From assembly GCA_963931865.1 (NCBI GenBank), contig OZ007511.1, forward strand, positions 13,880,274 through 13,944,273: a DNA stretch of 64,000 bases, written 5' to 3'. Source of the DNA: Axinella damicornis. Its lineage: Eukaryota > Porifera > Demospongiae > Axinellida > Axinellidae. This document shows, piece after piece, positions 53,901 to 63,344 of this stretch. Numbering within the stretch: the stretch's first letter is position 1; each line of letters begins with the position of its first letter. The notes beneath the pieces are model-generated. The model saw nothing but the letters and a program-made list of their open reading frames with translations. It did not search any database and was not told the origin of the DNA. Position numbers and translations under genes: made by a program.

Positions 53901-55743
53901 CACTCTGCCACTGGGCACGGGGTCACCAGACGCAAAGCAGCTCTCTTTAACATCATCGTGCAGTTCTGCCAGTTGAACGATCGGTCTCAGTCCTGCTGTG
54001 CAGGTCAATGATTCTGTCGCCTCCCTCTCTCGGGCAAAGATCCTCAGAGCTGTAAGGGCGAGGGCCTTTGTTTCTAGGGACCAGGAGCCGGGGGAGTCGG
54101 TGTCGGCGAGGGAGTGGAGCAGGGACGAACAGAACCTCTGTGTGTGTGTGTGTGTGTGTATGAGCGAGGGTGAGGTGAAGGAGGTGAAGGAGACAAATTA
54201 AAGGGGAAGGAGGGGAAGAGTATGAAGGTAAAGTGCAGATCAGGGGGGCCACACACGCACCCTCCTTGTAGCTGTTTCTTCTCCAACACTGAAATTCGTT
54301 TTGTTCTGAGGAAGAAAGAAATCACACCAGATAAACAGCATACATTGATCACTGTTGATGGGTTGTGCAACAACAGCACCAGTTAGCCTAGCTCATTCCC
54401 AGGCCGTTCTGCCTTCTTGGCTTGACCTTTGAACCAGATGTTGCCAACGTCACTACTGGTAGAATGCTCAGCAGATACTCCACGCGTGCGGCAAATGTGC
54501 AATACATGCACACAGTTCATTGACTATGTTTCTGTGATGAGGTAGCTCATTGCCAGGCCTCCGCCCAGATAAAATCTGGGTGGAGGCGTGGGGATGAGGC
54601 AAGTGATGAGGTGTGTCACACACAGATCGTGCACAGTAGAGGTAGCTATACAGTGGAAGCTCTGATAAAGAACACTCCAAATAAGGAAAACTGCCATACG
54701 AATGACACACATTCCAATACTATTCAGCCACATATAGAGGACCGCCTCAGGACGCTGGAGGTCCCCAGATATCGAAATCTCATGCACCGTTTGATCTTGC
54801 TGTTTGAGTATACCCGTACGCAGGTGTACCCTTCTGTGCAATCCTTGTGGAGCATTTGTGCGTAAGATAAATTCAAATGCTTTTTTTTGTTGTTTTCCCA
54901 ACTGGACATGACTAACCACAGGATGTGAACGCTATCTAATATTCAATAGTGGCGAGGTCACAACAATTCCTAACGTCCACAGTCTCACGACATCCAAGCA
55001 CGCTCGTGGGCTGCCCCCAAACGCTGCTCATATCTGTCTCACTGAACATCAAAAGCACCGCCAGCAACAGAGTCTGACACAAGACAGAGAGGGACCAAAA
55101 CACTCAATCATCAGTGAGTGTTCGTGATGAGCGTCTCTTTGTTGCTGCATGCTTGGTAATGGATGATGCTCAAGTTTTGGCTAAAATTCAAATCTTCTAA
55201 CGACGTACATCACTAATATTTGGGTGTGGAAATACCTGCTTTGTGGCGGATAATGTAATGAGCAATTACCGCTAGCGGTTGTGTGTGCATGTGCACATAC
55301 ATGTAGTCTACACACACTCACTCACACGTACCAGAGTTTCATTTGATCGTTCCAGGGGACGAAATCGTAGCACGGCAAAGTAAGCGGGAGGAGGCACAAG
55401 TCGCCTTGCATACATAATACCTCAGGGTATTTTAAGGGGGAAGCAAAAATTCAAGGGTGCCCCCTCCCAAGGAAACCCTGATGATGTAATGCGTCTTGTG
55501 AAAAATGGTGTCTCAGGTTGATAGGTAAATCTCTTACGATCTCACACATGCACACATCACACAGTAACACACACACACACTCACAACATACGATATACCA
55601 CACACACACACGGACATGCACACACACACCAACACACTTACTTTGTCGTTGAAGTCAGCAAGGGTTTCTTGCACACCAGCCTCCCTCCCACACTCAATCT
55701 CCCTCAGCACAGCTTCCATCAGGATATCCACTGACTCTGAGAG
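46526..55743 (-). CDS. RIC8: RIC8 (synembryn) homologue, chaperone/exchange factor for G-alpha; 3' end in gap
   Basis: Exons on the minus strand, 5' to 3': 55743-55642, 54073-53897, 51075-50877, 50097-49796, about 49515-49388, 48564-48467, 48241-48054, 47807-47710, 47058-46960, 46762-46701, 46607-46526. The phases of most junctions agree. Diagnostic matches to vertebrate RIC8A are VDILMEAVLREIE, LTALRIFARERE, VEAVKCLCNILL, PHDIVFFDLRLLFLITA, LSEVLKILFN, ILPPLHEIKQRPEQGDSLKS, IVRLMT and TAELLFVLCKES. RIC8 folds and activates G-alpha subunits in the cytosol (family knowledge). Missing: the first few residues, one exon after 55642 (a candidate lies at about 54307-54252), and about 130 C-terminal residues in the gap. 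The junction 49796/49515 does not fit in phase. The exon 46607-46526 is one base short (see findings). Confidence 0.88.
46801..46917. repeat. Two poly(C) tracts in a RIC8 intron
   Basis: Runs of C at about 46801-46818 and 46887-46917 lie between the exons at 46762 and 46960. On the RIC8 sense strand they are G tracts. Confidence 0.8.
47557..47643. mobile_element. Foldback palindrome, TAGCCTCG subfamily, 8-bp TSD (1 mismatch)
   Basis: TAGCCTCGTTCCCAGGCCTT and its complement form an 87-bp palindrome around TTTTGATTGCTTGCAGTAAAA. The flanks GATATTTG and GATATGTG resemble a target duplication. It lies in a RIC8 intron. Confidence 0.8.
47811..47936. repeat. TG microsatellite abutting a RIC8 splice acceptor
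   Basis: About 120 bp of (TG)n ends against the acceptor of the exon 47807-47710, so on the sense strand CACACACAG forms the acceptor and a pyrimidine-rich tract is absent. Confidence 0.85.
50560..50830. repeat. ~24-bp minisatellite in a RIC8 intron, 11-12 copies
   Basis: Units of CCATAGCAACCCACATGCTG + GCAC type; every unit contains CCATAGCAAC, an RFX half-site-like word. Confidence 0.9.
51104..51190. repeat. (GGGA)n microsatellite just upstream of a RIC8 acceptor
   Basis: About 20 units of GGGA lie 30 bp from the acceptor of exon 51075-50877. On the sense strand they are a long CCCT pyrimidine tract. Confidence 0.85.
51730..51935. repeat. ~23-bp minisatellite with TCACATGACTCA units
   Basis: CAGCTGCAGTCACATGACTC + ATA units repeat about nine times in a RIC8 intron, with several partial copies lacking CTG. 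Confidence 0.85.
52970..53790. mobile_element. Long inverted-repeat element related to 4.97-5.95 kb
   Basis: The left arm (52975-53090: TGGCACATTT, GGAAACCATTT, GGCACATTTTGACATG, CAGAAACAGCACTCCTG) and the right arm (about 53640-53770) are reverse complements. The interior (53280-53560) matches 5650-5940 in inverted orientation. A foldback palindrome (53166-53263) has inserted into it. It lies in a RIC8 intron. Confidence 0.75.
53166..53263. mobile_element. Foldback palindrome, diverged TAGCCTC member
   Basis: CAGCCTCATTCCCAGCCCTT begins and AAGGCCTGGGAAGGAGGCTA ends the element. The inner arms are diverged (ACACCTCCAGATTTTG / CAAAAACTGATGGTCT). Confidence 0.7.
54543..54602. mobile_element. 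60-bp foldback palindrome with perfect 9-bp TSD
   Basis: TAGCTCATTGCCAGGCCTCC starts the element and GGGATGAGGCAA ends it. GTGATGAGG is repeated directly at 54534-54542 and 54603-54611. It lies in a RIC8 intron. Confidence 0.85.
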
Positions 55744-56005
55744 CTACATGTAGAGAGGAAGTGGCTAGGATTCCAACAAGTGAGATCACAGGCGGAAACA
55801 CTTGGACAAGGTGTTTGTTTACTCATTAGCCATTCCTCCATTCCTATCCAGGCCGACCACAAGAACCCACCACATAATGATATTTTCCTCCCTAAACCTG
55901 GGGCCTGGGGTCCAGAACATCTCTACTAAACCCGGGGCTTCAGGTCCAGCATGGCTATGATTAAGCTGGACGGTCAAACCCCGATTCCCGGCACACCAGA
56001 GATTT

Positions 56006-56066
56006 GTTACCATGGCAACAACACCAGTGTATGCATGGTAACCAATGTCACTGTTACCATAGCAAC
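56006..56066. promoter_or_regulatory. Pair of RFX-type X-boxes upstream of RIC8
   Basis: GTTACCATGGCAAC (56006-56019) and GTTACCATAGCAAC (56053-56066) both fit the X-box GTNRCC-N(0-3)-RGYAAC, with a half-site-like CATGGTAACC between them. They lie about 260-320 bp upstream of the first recognized RIC8 exon, so a promoter or enhancer role is plausible but inferred. Confidence 0.55.
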
Positions 56067-56282
56067 AGAGGAGACATTCTTGTGGGAAGGGTCTATTGAC
56101 AGCCACTAATTTTGCTTAATGAGGTATCACATGATCAAGGTATAACGTACAAGTTTTCATACTCCAGATTCCTCCAAAGGAATGCCTTCTACAGCAATTT
56201 AGGCTACTTCCTTCCTTCCTAGGCTATAGCTATAGAGACTAGCCCAACCCCATAGCAGTATTGAACATCAGATTCACACAAA

Positions 56283-56630
56283 ATGACAGCCTTCAGTTCA
56301 AGTGTTTCGTTTCATCTGGTAAGATATTTAACATGGGGGGAATCAGTCACGAGATGCCTACCATGGCCAGTAGAACCTATTCTTGTAAATTTACATTGGG
56401 AAATTGAATGGATTGGCCCTATCACCAGCGAGTTACAAAATTTGATATACTTTGGAATCATAATTCCATATTTCAGTCAATCAATCAAAACCCAATTAGT
56501 GGATCACGTAATCAGATTGGCCGGCCTGCACCCCTTACACACCACCGACCGTGAGGGTGTTAGGCTAACAGCATCAGTGCCTGAGGCTTACAATACATGG
56601 GAACTGCCTGCTGGTATGTATCCATACTAG
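56283..56630 (+). CDS. Open frame of 115 codons, unknown
   Basis: It starts MTAFSSSVSFHLVRYL and runs to a stop before a foldback element. It shows no recognizable domain, signal peptide or repeat. The codon content is not simple repeat. It could be a chance frame or a relic of a mobile element. Confidence 0.15.
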   Translation: MTAFSSSVSFHLVRYLTWGESVTRCLPWPVEPILVNLHWEIEWIGPITSELQNLIYFGIIIPYFSQSIKTQLVDHVIRLAGLHPLHTTDREGVRLTASVPEAYNTWELPAGMYPY

Positions 56631-56633
56631 TGC

Positions 56634-56674
56634 TAGCCTCGTTCCCAGGCCTTAGCAGCCTGGGAACGAGGCTA
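56634..56674. mobile_element. 41-bp foldback palindrome with perfect 9-bp TSD
   Basis: TAGCCTCGTTCCCAGGCC is followed by a five-base spacer and its complement. TACTAGTGC flanks it directly on both sides (56625-56633 and 56675-56683). It defines a near-minimal form of the family. Confidence 0.9.
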
Positions 56675-57725
56675 TACTAGTGCTGCAATGTTGCATTCCA
56701 GTGCGTCAATTAACAGCAGCTGCTGTGTGGATGAATTGCAGGACAAACGAAGGCGCAACCTTTTCGCTCATAACCATGGGGAAAAACAGTACGTGTTTAC
56801 AACTTCAAAACCTTCCGAGTGGGTGATCGGGCAGGTATCTTTCGGGAGCCATCATTTTCGAATTCAACAATGCCACGTCTGTGTCACTCATCACGCGAGC
56901 TAGCATACCATAATCCTTATGAAGCTCACAATCAGGTATAGATAAATTATTGCTTTGATACCTTTTGGACTACAGAGTTGTTCCTGCGTAATCTCGCAGG
57001 CCAGCTAGCCCACTGCTGCAAGTGTGGAAGGGACTGACTCACAAGACTGTTTGATCCCAGGGAACACGAGGCTCCCCATGTGACCTTGGAACAAGACTGC
57101 TTTTCGACTGCCATGAGTGCAAAGAATGTTTTGTTTGACATTTGATAGAGTCACATGTGATCAGCCTTCTGCCTGTAGTTCTGAGACAGGTATGCGTGTT
57201 TAGCCTATAATGTCACCTTCACTGCAAGGATCATGACATTAGTGGCATGAAAAGGTGTGAGTTTAATAGCTTGCAACAGAAGTTATTTAAGCTACAAGCA
57301 AAACATGCATGAATTCATGTCTGCAAAACTTACTCTTCTCTTGAGCCCTGAGCTGTTCGAATGTTTTCAAAATTACTTTCTTAATAAAAAAAGCAATTAC
57401 GAGTATTTGGAATTCATTATCTGGGTGGAGTTCCTTACGGTACGGATTCATTAGCGCCAGCGAGCCAGGAAGACGCATGCCATACTCCCAAAGTTCAAGC
57501 TATTTAACTCGAAATGAAGTGTTGATTGCGTGGTGACATCTAGCCGTGTGTTTCGACCGATCTCTCTTATGTATTCCCTCTGAAAGGATCGTCGCTGTTC
57601 CCTCTCTCTCCTGCCACGGTACGGGATATTCGGAGCCCTTCCGGACCAACGTGTAATTTGTTTTGTCAACTTCATCCTACTGCACTGATCTACTGGCGCA
57701 TCTGATCGCGTGTTTAACTTGACAG

Positions 57726-57789
57726 ATGAACACAATGTCTTCCCTGCTGGCAATCGTGTGTTTAATTCTCGTCCCTTCCCTCGTAAAAG
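57726..57789 (+). CDS. First exon of a secreted or membrane protein (partial)
   Basis: MNTMSSLLAIVCLILVPSLV is a textbook signal peptide. It is followed by AAAG and a strong donor GTGAGT at 57790. I could not find the following exons with confidence within the window, so the mature protein is unknown. Confidence 0.5.
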
Positions 57790-58554
57790 GTGAGTGGCCT
57801 ATAATATCTGTGGTATAGGAAGGTAATAACGGAGAAGAATCTCCGATCTTTTGACTTTTAGAGTTCTACGTTCTGTCGTCAAAGCTTGAACGTTGTATAA
57901 AGTCGCCCGTGGAACCCTCCCCAGCAGTTAATGGTTCGTTTTGGCAGGGGATAGTTGGGCTAATGATAATTGTGCCGGTTATTACTTTGTGTGTTTAATT
58001 GGCAGTACATCGTGCCGTGTTTGGATTGCAACGCTGGACAAGCACGAACTTCTGTTCACTTATGAATGTCCCATGGTAACGCATATCTTTGGCATGCCCT
58101 CTCATGACCAGTGGTGTGTCAGCATGTGCTGTGGTTAAAGCAGCCAGGCAGCTGTTCCATTAGTTTTGGAGGGTGTGTATTTTTGGCATAAGGATTCAGA
58201 GCAGGCTAGGGTGGGAATGGGCGATCATGACCCAAGGTTGTTTGTGCTAAGCTGGGATGCACCTTGGCATTCTCAGGCAGCCTATCAGCTGTCCAATTTT
58301 CACTTCTTGGGGTTTCAGTCTTGTTTCTTTGCTGGATTGTTTCCCTAGATTAACACAAGCAAGGTGCTTAGTAGGTTGCTCTGGGCTGTGGCTCACATGA
58401 AACATACATGTTGTACTATTTGTGAAAGCATCCACCAGTGGAATTGTAACCCTCTGAGGACCACATTCGTAACTGCAATACACACTCCATGTACATCATA
58501 GCTGTGACTGCATCGCCCCCTCCCCCCTCCTGCCATCATCCCAACCACAGATAC

Positions 58555-58676
58555 AGTCACACACACACACATACACGCACACACACACACATACCAGTGA
58601 CTGACACATACACGCACACACACACACATACACGCACACACACACACACGCACACACACACACACGCACACACAAA
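58555..58676. repeat. CA microsatellite
   Basis: (CA)n with regular ATACACGCACAC interruptions. Confidence 0.85.
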
Positions 58677-58986
58677 TAGTTTCTAGTACTGTTTTAGACT
58701 ACCCCATCCTCTCCCCCTTCTTTCCTGCTCCCCACACACCCACTATACACATAGCTAGCAACTTTAACCGTAATTACTTCTACAAGCCCTTCTTGTGACT
58801 TCAAGCATAGCAGCCATACCTCAGATTCCATCCCTCGGTTAGTGGAATGGTACGTCGCCCTCCTTCCTGCCTGGATACTGTACACACTCTGGCTACTGAC
58901 GTGCGTGCGTATTAGCCACTGAAGATGTTTGGGGCAGGCCTGAGAGAGCCCCACATTGACGATTTTGGTGGAAAATATATGTTACA

Positions 58987-59616
58987 CAGGGTTTCATTTA
59001 GGGGGGGGCGGGGGGGGGGGGGGGGGGGGGGGCGGGGGGGGGGGGGGGGGGGGGGGGGGGCATTCGCCCCCCCTTGGCATTTTCACATTCCCTATTATAC
59101 AGTACTGCAAAATGAAATAGGCAATGGCACAAGCCATTCAGATTACGGTTCTTGTAACGTGCATATGTAGGTCTGTTTATGGTTAGTAATAAAATGTGAT
59201 TTTTGCCCCTCAAATTGCATCAGAATCCATCTCAGAGGATCTAAATTCCAAATTTTTTTTCTGGGGGAGGACCCCCAGACCCCCTTTAGTAACACATCCC
59301 ACCTTTGTCCCTTCCCTCCCTCCCCCCATTCCCTTTTGTAAGTGTCATGAAAATAAATAAGCAAGGTCCAAGCTAGCAGTCAAACAGCAGCTACTTTCAT
59401 ACTGTATGTGTACATGTACATGTGTTTTGATTGTGAATTTTGACCCTAAATTGTGTCAGAATCAATCTCAGAGGATCTAAATTCCAAAATTTTCCTGGGG
59501 GAGGCCCCCCTGACCCCCCCCTGTAAAGCGTAGTAACACATGCCACTTATGCCCCCCCAAAGTTCATCGAACCTTAATTTCGCCCCCTCTTGGGAAAATT
59601 TCTAAATGAAAGCCTG
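58987..59616. mobile_element. ~630-bp element with CAGG(G/C)TTTCATTTAG termini
   Basis: It starts CAGGGTTTCATTTAGG and ends CTAAATGAAAGCCTG. Inside are two copies of a block ATCTCAGAGGATCTAAATTC + CCTGGGGGAGG (about 59228 and 59468) and a poly(G) region (about 59002-59060). The flanks ATGTTACA and ATGTATGT may be a decayed 8-bp duplication, as expected for hAT. Confidence 0.65.
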
Positions 59617-59939
59617 ATGTATGTACTTCTGTAATTCCACACTATTGTGTTAAAACGTGAACATGTTCAATATTGATCTGAGTTTCAGGCTATTGTGCAA
59701 TGAGTTGCTGGCTAACATGTGCGACCAGTTGCTGGCGAATGTGTGCTCTGGTCATTGTGACTCGGTTGTCAGAACGAACAATTCTTGAAGAAAGAGTGCA
59801 CCAGAGACACCCGGCAACAGGGAGTAAACTAGAGGGCCCACTGACAGTGTACTTTCAACTTTTCCTCTACGGCATTCTCATTCAGCCGACCACCTGCTGC
59901 ATATTGCTTGCAATGCTGGGCATATCATCTTAGTAGAGA

Positions 59940-60166
59940 ATGAGGTAAAGGTGCTGAGTGTCAGCGAGATCAGAGGAAGCTGATGGTACTCTTGGTTGAC
60001 TCTAGCTGGGTCCACAGATTGCTTGTCAGTACAACCTTCCAGCCTGTCTTCCTGGTCTCGTTTGTTGCTCTTTGCATTTGTCTCTGGCACCTTTTGTGTC
60101 TTCTCAGCCTCGTTTGCTGCCGGTGTCTTCTCGGCCTCGTTTCCCACTAACGTGTTCCTCCTGCCA
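59940..60166 (-). CDS. Candidate exon of an unknown minus-strand gene
   Basis: After an acceptor-like TGTTCAG the minus strand reads SGRRNTLVGNEAEKTPAANE, a hydrophilic stretch with a repeated NEAEKT motif, then RDQEDRLEGCTDKQSVDPAR. No domain is recognized. Coding is suggested only by composition and the open frame. Confidence 0.25.
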
Positions 60167-61537
60167 CTGAACACAGCACGAGTCTGCACATCACTGCACT
60201 GTTTTATATCACATATGCCAGAATCACGGTATCGGTATGACGTCCGGAAGTGTAATGTTTGGACTCTGGACAGATCAGCACCTGCTCTTCAACAACTATC
60301 CGTAATGTGAGGCTCACTCGCACTCGCCCGGTGATACCAGATTTTGACCTGTGTAACAGTTATCTGTCTCGCATTGAGCCTGAAAGATGAACTGGTTTGG
60401 ACACGGTCACATAACACGTGTATGCTACAGATCATGTGACAGTGCATTTGCATTGTATTGTGTACATGCACTGTCACATGATCTACAACATAGACTGTGT
60501 GTGAGTCATGTGACTGTGCATGTGACCCACATGTTAATATGGGAACCTGTATTGTGAGGTCATGACTAGGATAATCAGCTGTTGTAGGGCCAGTCACATG
60601 ACCTCATCTCAATGATTTCCATAGCAACAGGCTTGCTATTGCTCAATAGTCTTCGTACTGCGGTGACATCTTCAAGTGTGAATCTCCAATTTACCTCTGC
60701 ACAACCTTTGTCCGTGGCCTAACACCATTGACAGTAGTTCGTATGACCTGGGTTGACCTGCAGAAGACTGTCACAGAGTGGTGGAAGCACTGCTAGCCCA
60801 CTCTGCAGGCAAGCTCTGACCTACATGTGCGGGAAGGCCGTATGGAAAACGAATGCTCAAAACTGTAGCTATCCCATTCATGGCAGCGTTCCGTCAGGGT
60901 GATAGTAGTCCAGCCACCAGCGAACCTTGCATGCATTCACGAAATGTTTGAAGAAAATCAGCTCACTGTTTCACATACACTCTCCATAGTGAATTAGTTT
61001 GTAAGATTGTTGAATGGTGTTGACTTTATCACTTCCACATACCACTGCGGCAAGTAAAATGTTTTGTACGCAGATGCTGGTGAACGCCACCGTACGTGAG
61101 TATTCCTCAGCCCAATACATTAGTCATGAACAGCGACCGCACATGCTGCGGACATTAGCAGTAACAAGTTGAACAACGAGCTAACACTAGGATTGCCATT
61201 GTAACTGATTTTATTTTCCTGCTCATAGTGCTTTGAGATGTGCTAGCATCTTCCCCGTCCACAACTCACAAACGTCATGGCTGGCTTAATGCTATACTAA
61301 AGCCCTAGGCTAATAACTACAACTGTGGTACCCCATCTGTGGCTAGGTTGGGCCCCACACGCACTAACTACGGAGGTCCAGTAGCCCTTGGCTGTCATGA
61401 TTCATCTCACGTGACGTCCAGTAGCCCTTAGGCTGTCATGATTCACATCACGTGACATCCACACTTGTGCATTCCACTAAGTTTAGCATATAATCAGTTA
61501 AAGCATTTGAATAAGTCCCCTCCACTGGTCGCCTCAC

Positions 61538-61613
61538 CTTGACCCTCCTCCTGACCCTCCTGGTCCCTTGTGAGGACAATCAGCTTGTGGCCTAAGGGCT
61601 TGAGGGTGGTCAT
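61538..61613 (-). CDS. Candidate small exon of an unknown minus-strand gene
   Basis: The minus strand reads MTTLKPLGHKLIVLTRDQEG and ends at a strong donor CAAG/GTGAGG. It may be a first exon or the 3' part of one. It is not recognized. Confidence 0.25.
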
Positions 61614-61795
61614 AAACTCCTCACCAGTGAGGTTTCACTGAGTAGGTATACGGTACACACATGCAACAGCTCAGCTACTTGTATTGTGCACTTATAAAGC
61701 GAGCTGTGTGATTGTTCCTTTTTTGGGAGTCAGGAACATTTTTTTTGCAACTCGTTGCTGCCCTATGCAATGTTGCGTTGGCTGTGATTCATCCA

Positions 61796-61809
61796 GTTGC
61801 TATGGCAAC
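61796..61809. promoter_or_regulatory. RFX-type X-box
   Basis: GTTGCTATGGCAAC is an exact X-box on the reverse strand (GTTGCCATAGCAAC). No adjacent gene start is recognized. Confidence 0.4.
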
Positions 61810-62329
61810 ACACCATAGTTAATATTTATTTTGTGTGTTCCACGAATTGGGCGAAATGTGTACTACCATATGTATCACGTTTCTCTGGGGTAAGATACTG
61901 TGTCAGGAAGATATTTAAGATATGACCATTGTAGTAAGTTTGAGAGGAGAATGTGTGTTGGTGATGTGTGGCAGTGATCCCTTCAGGTGAAGGTCTAAAG
62001 GTGCTAACTTAGTCCATCCATGTGGTTCAATGATGCAATAAATGGCGAGTATGAATATTACAGTTGTGTGTGTATAGTGTTTGAAATTGGCAATTTGATG
62101 TTGACTGTTAGGGGGGCCACTATCGGGGTGATCTCTGGAAATGACCAGCGGCCAGCTGCCGAACTCGGACTGTGTGTTGGTGGGTGTGTGCGCACGTGCA
62201 AGCCCCACATTAGTTGTGTAGTAGAGGACCGCTGTGAGTTAAGTTCAGTTATGTGCAGACTTGCTGAAGCGAGGCAGACACATACACATGGCATTGTGGG
62301 CCAGCATAGGCGGACTGCATGAGTATGTT

Positions 62330-62373
<44 letters not shown>

Positions 62374-62406
62374 CGAGACAAGACAAGAGTGAGTATGATG
62401 AGAATA

Positions 62407-62628
62407 ATGGCAGCTGTGGATGCAGATGGCCTTCAGGTTGTCTGGAGTAGTTTACTTACCCAGCTCCACCCTTCCAGCCCACTGCTAAGTGTTCCCACTT
62501 CAGACTGGCTGGACACCTGCCATTACTTTGTGGTATCTGGGGGAGTGCACCACACTGGCTTCCTTGGTCTTGTGCAATCAGTGATGACTCAACTGGGAGT
62601 CAGCAGTGGAGCTGTAGGGCGCACCTGA
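62407..62628 (+). CDS. Candidate exon of an unknown gene, 3' end copied into a minisatellite
   Basis: From ATG the frame reads MAAVDADGLQVVWSSLLTQL and continues with SDWLDTCHYFVVSGG and GLVQSVMTQLGVSSGAVG, a non-repetitive protein-like sequence. The last part is the first unit of the following minisatellite. A donor could lie at GAGCT/GTAGGG. The family is not recognized. Confidence 0.3.
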   Translation: MAAVDADGLQVVWSSLLTQLHPSSPLLSVPTSDWLDTCHYFVVSGGVHHTGFLGLVQSVMTQLGVSSGAVGRT

Positions 62629-63122
62629 TCAGTGATCGCTCAACTGGGAGTAGGCAATGGAGCTGTAGGGCGCACCTGATCAGTGATCACTGAGCTGTAG
62701 GGCGCACCTGATCAGTGATCACTGAGCTGTAGGGCGCACCTGATCAGTGATCACTGAGCTGTATGGCGCACCTGATCAGGGATCACTCAACTGGGAGTAG
62801 GCAATGGAGCTGTAGGGTGCACCTGATCAGTGATTGCTCAACTGGGAGTAGGCAATGGAGCTGTAGGGCGCACCTGATCAGTGATTGCTCAACTGGGAGT
62901 AGGCAATGGAGCTGTAGGGCGCACCTGATCAGTGATCGCTCAATTGGGAGTAGGCAATGGAGCTGTAGGGCGCACCTGATCAGTGATTGCTCAACTGGGA
63001 GTAGGCAATGGAGCTGTAGGGCGCACCTGATCAGTGATCGCTCAATTGGGAGTAGGCAATGGAGCTGTAGGGCGCACCTGATCACTCAACTGGTAGTCGG
63101 CAATGGGCTGTAGGGCGCACCT
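62580..63122. repeat. 51-bp minisatellite, about eight full units plus short ones
   Basis: Units contain GCGCACCTGATCAGTGATCG, CTCAACTGGGAGTAGGCAAT and GGAGCTGTAGG. 51 bp is 17 codons, so frames stay open on both strands without meaning. The array starts within the candidate exon above. Confidence 0.9.
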
Positions 63123-63130
63123 GGACGTTG

Positions 63131-63291
63131 TGGTACAGCGCTGTGCAGCGTTCTTGCTATATCCGTTCAGCTGAGTGTCAACTGTATCAGCCAATCAGCG
63201 AACAGAATTCATAATTTGATTGGTAATGCTGTTAGCGTTGCTGTAACCGGACGTTGCAAGAATGCTGCAAAGCGCTGTAGCACCACAGTCA
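63131..63291. mobile_element. ~160-bp inverted-repeat MITE
   Basis: TGTGGTACAGCGCTGTGCAG + CGTTCTTGC pairs with GCAAGAATGCTGCAAAGCGC + TGTAGCACCACA. It is followed by four direct copies of CACCACAGTCACTAG (about 63285-63342). Confidence 0.7.
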
Positions 63292-63344
63292 CTAGCACCA
63301 CAGTCACTAGCACCACAGTCACTAGCACCACAGTCACTAGCTCG

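Noticed and set aside
54960..55081. Possible RIC8 exon reading TLLLAVLLMFSETDM
   Set aside because: Some resemblance to the missing N-terminal helix region, but no convincing donor and weak similarity.
51721..60610. Many TCACATGA / TCATGTGA / TCACGTGA words as E-box (MITF/TFE-like) sites
   Set aside because: Mostly explained by minisatellite units and simple recurrence in introns; no link to a promoter could be shown.
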